Assembly (NCBI GenBank): GCA_013397795.1
Contig: VZTJ01000748.1
Span: forward strand, 1,647,926 to 1,711,925
Direction: 5' to 3'
DNA length: 64,000 bases
DNA from: Orthonyx spaldingii
Taxonomy: Eukaryota; Chordata; Aves; Passeriformes; Orthonychidae
Position numbers and translations under genes: made by a program
Shown: in pieces, positions 61,501-64,000 of the stretch
Numbering within the stretch: position 1 is the stretch's first letter
Layout of the letters: each line of letters begins with the position of its first letter
The notes under the pieces: generated by a model
What the model saw: the letters and a program-made list of their open reading frames with translations, nothing else
What the model was told of the DNA's origin: nothing
Database searches by the model: none

Positions 61501-63171
61501 CTTTTACATCCTCCATACTGTATATACACCATTCCTCTGTATTTCTGGTTTCTACATTTCTTAGGTCCCTGCATACACCATTAAGTAAAATAACATTTTG
61601 CTGCCCATCAAATCTAAGAGACTCAATACCTGGTGTAAATCTCCTCAGTGGCAACATTCCTGCTACCTCTTTCTGAACTGTTGCCTTCCCACCCACCTCA
61701 TCATGAACCAGCAGTTAACAACTTTTTTTCTGCTGAACATCAGGAGGATGCTGTGGTCTCAGGATGAGTCAGGGAGGCCCAAAACTCCTCCCTGCAACAT
61801 TGATCATTTAAATCTATTTTGTATAATTACACATAATCTTCCTATTCTGATGCACAACACATTTTAAAGCCTGTTAGGTAAGTCCATTTTCACTGTTCTT
61901 CATGGAAAACGAAACCCTCAGTGCACTGAGATAGGGCTTAGTTTTCGATCTAGGTTATAATCAGTTTAGATCTGTGCTCTTCCATCAGTGTTGTTCATTA
62001 GCTCAAATGCCTATTTGCTTGAGCTTGACTCCACCCTGCCCTACTGGTTACTCATAACCCTCCCCTGCATTTGCTTTTCCTAGGTTAATCAGACAAATAT
62101 TCCCAGTGCACTCCTGTAGATAAGATTTGTTCATCTCCAGTAATCCTCCCGGAAGTACTTCTGTACAAATTCCTCTTTCCTGGACATGATTCATCAGAAC
62201 TGGACACAGTAATGTCTCACCAGTCACCCAGAAGCTTGACTGTGTGAACACCACTGTCACACTCAGGTTTTTTCACAACCACATTAAATCGGCAGCTTCC
62301 TTCCATCGCTGACTAATAAACCCAGGTATTTTCCCATTACTCTGCTGGAGGGTTCCTGGATTCACACTACAAATAATTCTTAATCCATACATGCAGTACC
62401 TTGTATTTTTTGATATTACATGTTCTTGTAGGCTCATTTCTAATACTTGAGGGTCTCAAGTCACCAACAGAAATTTGATTATTTGTTGAAACTATTATTC
62501 AGTTCTGACTAGACTGACCAGGCTCTGCAGTATTTGAATGAATTCAAATGAATTCTGACAGTCCTGTGAAAAATTGTCTACCTCTTTGGTACTGATGTTT
62601 TTAAATCACTCAAACATGTGTGGTTTCCGGTTTGTTTCAGCAGCTTTGGACATGGGAATTGCAAGAAGCCAGCAAATAATCTTCTTTCTTCTTGACACAC
62701 CACACCAAAGCTTTGGCCATCCTACTATGATAAAATTGTTTTGAAGCCTTGCAATTAAAAAAAAAACAAAACCAAAAAGAAAATAAAAAACACACAGAAA
62801 AGTCAAGCAGAATGCCCAAGGAAAATACTGGAAAGCTTAAAATACTGCAAGCATTTAACCAAAAGATTCAGACAGGGCCAACTGTGCTCCAAAAAGCCCT
62901 TAGTACATCTGCCACTGTTGGAAACATGAAAACAAGCCAACAAGGAAGTAGAACCAGACTTGCCTGGAAAACAGGCCTACACCTTGGGCCTTATTCAGAC
63001 GAAGACATGACAATGCAGCGGGAAGAACAGCACAACAAGATATGCAGCACCAGGAGTGGGCTCCTTTTCCAACAGAAAACATCTGAACAGCAGAGCTCTG
63101 GCTGGCCTTTAACCCTCTAATGGAAATAAGTCATTACTCCCTGTATCAAGTAATTCCAACCAATTATGTTT

Positions 63172-63203
63172 GAGGGGGGGAAAAAAAAGAAAAAAAAGAA
63201 GTG
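63172..63203. repeat. Polypurine tract (G8 then A-rich)
   Basis: About 32 purines in a row: a G run, then A(8)G A(7)G-type sequence. It lies about 240 bp upstream of the CpG island. Such strands can form triplex DNA, but no function is shown. Confidence 0.85.
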
Positions 63204-63815
63204 TTAAGGAGTCTGTCGCATAGCAGAAAGACAAGCATACCAGGGTGAGCATCTTTCTGGAGTGATACCGGTTCCTATGAGGAACTGTGAATTCCATCTC
63301 ATCAGTCATCCTCATTTTCCTTACTGTTTTGACGGAGCACTTTTCCCAAACTCTACCACCACCTTTTCCGGCCCTCTCTCTCTGTCAGGAGACGCGAAGG
63401 CAGGCACACACTGGTAACAAACACCTCCGGCCGCCCCCTTGCAGGCACAGCCCGGACCGCAGTGCGTCCGAAGGCATCCAACGCACGCCGGATCACTGCC
63501 ACGGATTTAATGAATTCCGCTGGCTCTTACAGCCAGCAGCGGGACTCATACGGCGGCCGCCAGGTTTGAAGCAGCCCGCACTCTCCGCGCCGGAGCCACC
63601 TCGGCTCAGCCCGGGAAGCGGAACCGCGGGCACCCGGCCCGCGCTGCCATTGGCCCGGCCCGCCCCCGCGCGGGACCGCGGCGGGGCCCGGGAGCGCGGC
63701 CGGGACACGCCGTGTCTCCAGGGCGACAGCGCCGGGCGAGCGGCGGCACGGCGGGGACACGGGAGGGGACACAGGCGGCAGCAGCAGCAGCACCGCCGGC
63801 ACCGCCCGCCGGCAT

Positions 63816-63865
63816 CACGTGCGGCCGCCGCGGCCGGGGGCAGGAAGGGGGGGACGCGCCACGTG
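63816..63865. promoter_or_regulatory. Two palindromic E-boxes (CACGTG) 44 bp apart
   Basis: CACGTG at 63816-63821 (context ATCACGTGCGG) and at 63860-63865 (context GCCACGTGACGG). Such sites bind USF, MYC/MAX or TFE-type factors. The first has the TCACGTG core typical of USF and TFEB-type sites. Confidence 0.6.
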
Positions 63866-63935
63866 ACGGGGCGGTGCTCCTCCTCCGCCACCTTCTCCTC
63901 CCCGCTCTTTCTTCCCCCGTCCCGCCCCGTTGGCT

Positions 63936-63949
63936 GTTGCCGTGGCGAC
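63936..63949. promoter_or_regulatory. RFX X-box-like motif
   Basis: GTTGCCGTGGCGAC closely matches the inverted-repeat X-box GTTGCCATGGCAAC bound by RFX factors, with two differences. It sits in the core of the CpG island. A weaker copy, GTCTCCAGGGCGAC, occurs near 63713-63726. Confidence 0.5.
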
Positions 63950-64000
63950 ACGGGAAGGAGGAGGCGGGGCCGGCGCCCCACCCCGGCCGCGCCGCAGCCC

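Larger units (their letters stand above)
51185..63409. other. Intergenic region, no gene seen
   Basis: 12 kb of DNA between MBNL2 and the CpG island. It holds a MIR-like piece at 55480-55590, a short (AC)n near 55908-55920, A-rich tracts near 62758-62790 and a polypurine run at 63172-63203. Open frames are short, overlap on both strands and resemble no protein I know. AT-rich blocks at 57.5-58.9 kb and 60.2-61.3 kb show no structure I could identify. Confidence 0.75.
63410..64000. promoter_or_regulatory. RAP2A: CpG island, probable RAP2A promoter (gene body beyond the window)
   Basis: From about 63410 to the window end the sequence is extremely GC- and CpG-rich, with GGGGCGG Sp1-type boxes, an inverted CCAAT box (ATTGG at 63649-63653), two CACGTG E-boxes and an RFX-like X-box. 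This is a classic housekeeping-type vertebrate promoter island. In vertebrates RAP2A, a Ras-family small GTPase gene, follows MBNL2 in the same direction, so this is the expected position of its 5' end. No RAP2A coding sequence is in the window, so the gene identity rests on synteny alone. The minus-strand open frames here (up to 162 codons) are typical of stop-poor GC-rich DNA and are not called. Confidence 0.65.

Noticed and set aside
63493..63981. 162-codon minus-strand Arg/Pro/Ala-rich open frame
   Set aside because: Stop codons are rare in CpG-island DNA. All minus-strand frames here are open and the peptides look like random GC-rich translation.
1..64000. Operons, CRISPR arrays, phage or other prokaryotic systems
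   Set aside because: Spliced exons, intron borders, CR1 LINEs and a CpG island show vertebrate DNA. No direct-repeat/spacer array or compact gene cluster is present.

Overview
This window is vertebrate nuclear DNA: short coding exons lie in long AT-rich introns with GT/AG borders. Three CR1 LINE fragments carry typical avian 3' ends, the SINE relics are few, and there are no mammalian Alu/B1/L1-type insertions, so the source is most likely a bird. I cannot name the species.

The window holds the 3' two-thirds of MBNL2 (muscleblind-like splicing regulator 2) on the + strand. Eight coding exons of 165, 201, 264, 54, 154, 36, 95 and 15 (or 126 + stop) nt keep a continuous reading frame from the second half of zinc finger 2 to the C-terminus. 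The exon with the start codon, zinc finger 1 and the first part of zinc finger 2 must lie upstream. The exons encode the inter-finger linker, zinc fingers 3 and 4, an Ala-rich segment, an optional 54-nt nuclear-localisation exon, a Pro/Gln-rich region, and optional 36-nt and 95-nt exons. The terminal exon is readable in two frames. Including the 95-nt exon gives a C-terminus ending IILK; skipping it opens a 42-codon alternative tail ending in ELPQTAC. An AT-rich 3' UTR of about 2.9 kb follows.

The 54-nt and 95-nt exons are each preceded by an unusually long AG-free zone (138 and 186 nt). Each zone has a far-upstream pyrimidine tract and a cluster of YGCY motifs, the binding signature of MBNL proteins. 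This suggests the gene product regulates its own isoforms at two exons.

Layout: 1-12126 intron; 12127-28298 seven coding exons with six introns, one hosting a decayed antisense CR1 at about 18.8-20.4 kb; 28299-43515 a 15-kb intron with an antisense CR1 tail, a possible TATA-type cryptic promoter/first exon and a 17-bp hairpin-forming minisatellite just before the last exon; 43516-46470 terminal exon and 3' UTR; 46471-63400 intergenic DNA with a CR1 tail and MIR-like relics; 63410-64000 a dense CpG island. From known vertebrate synteny (MBNL2 then RAP2A, same direction) the island is best read as the RAP2A promoter, with the gene body beyond the window. No tRNA, rRNA, CRISPR or prokaryotic feature was seen. 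All calls come from reading the sequence; no alignment or database search was run.
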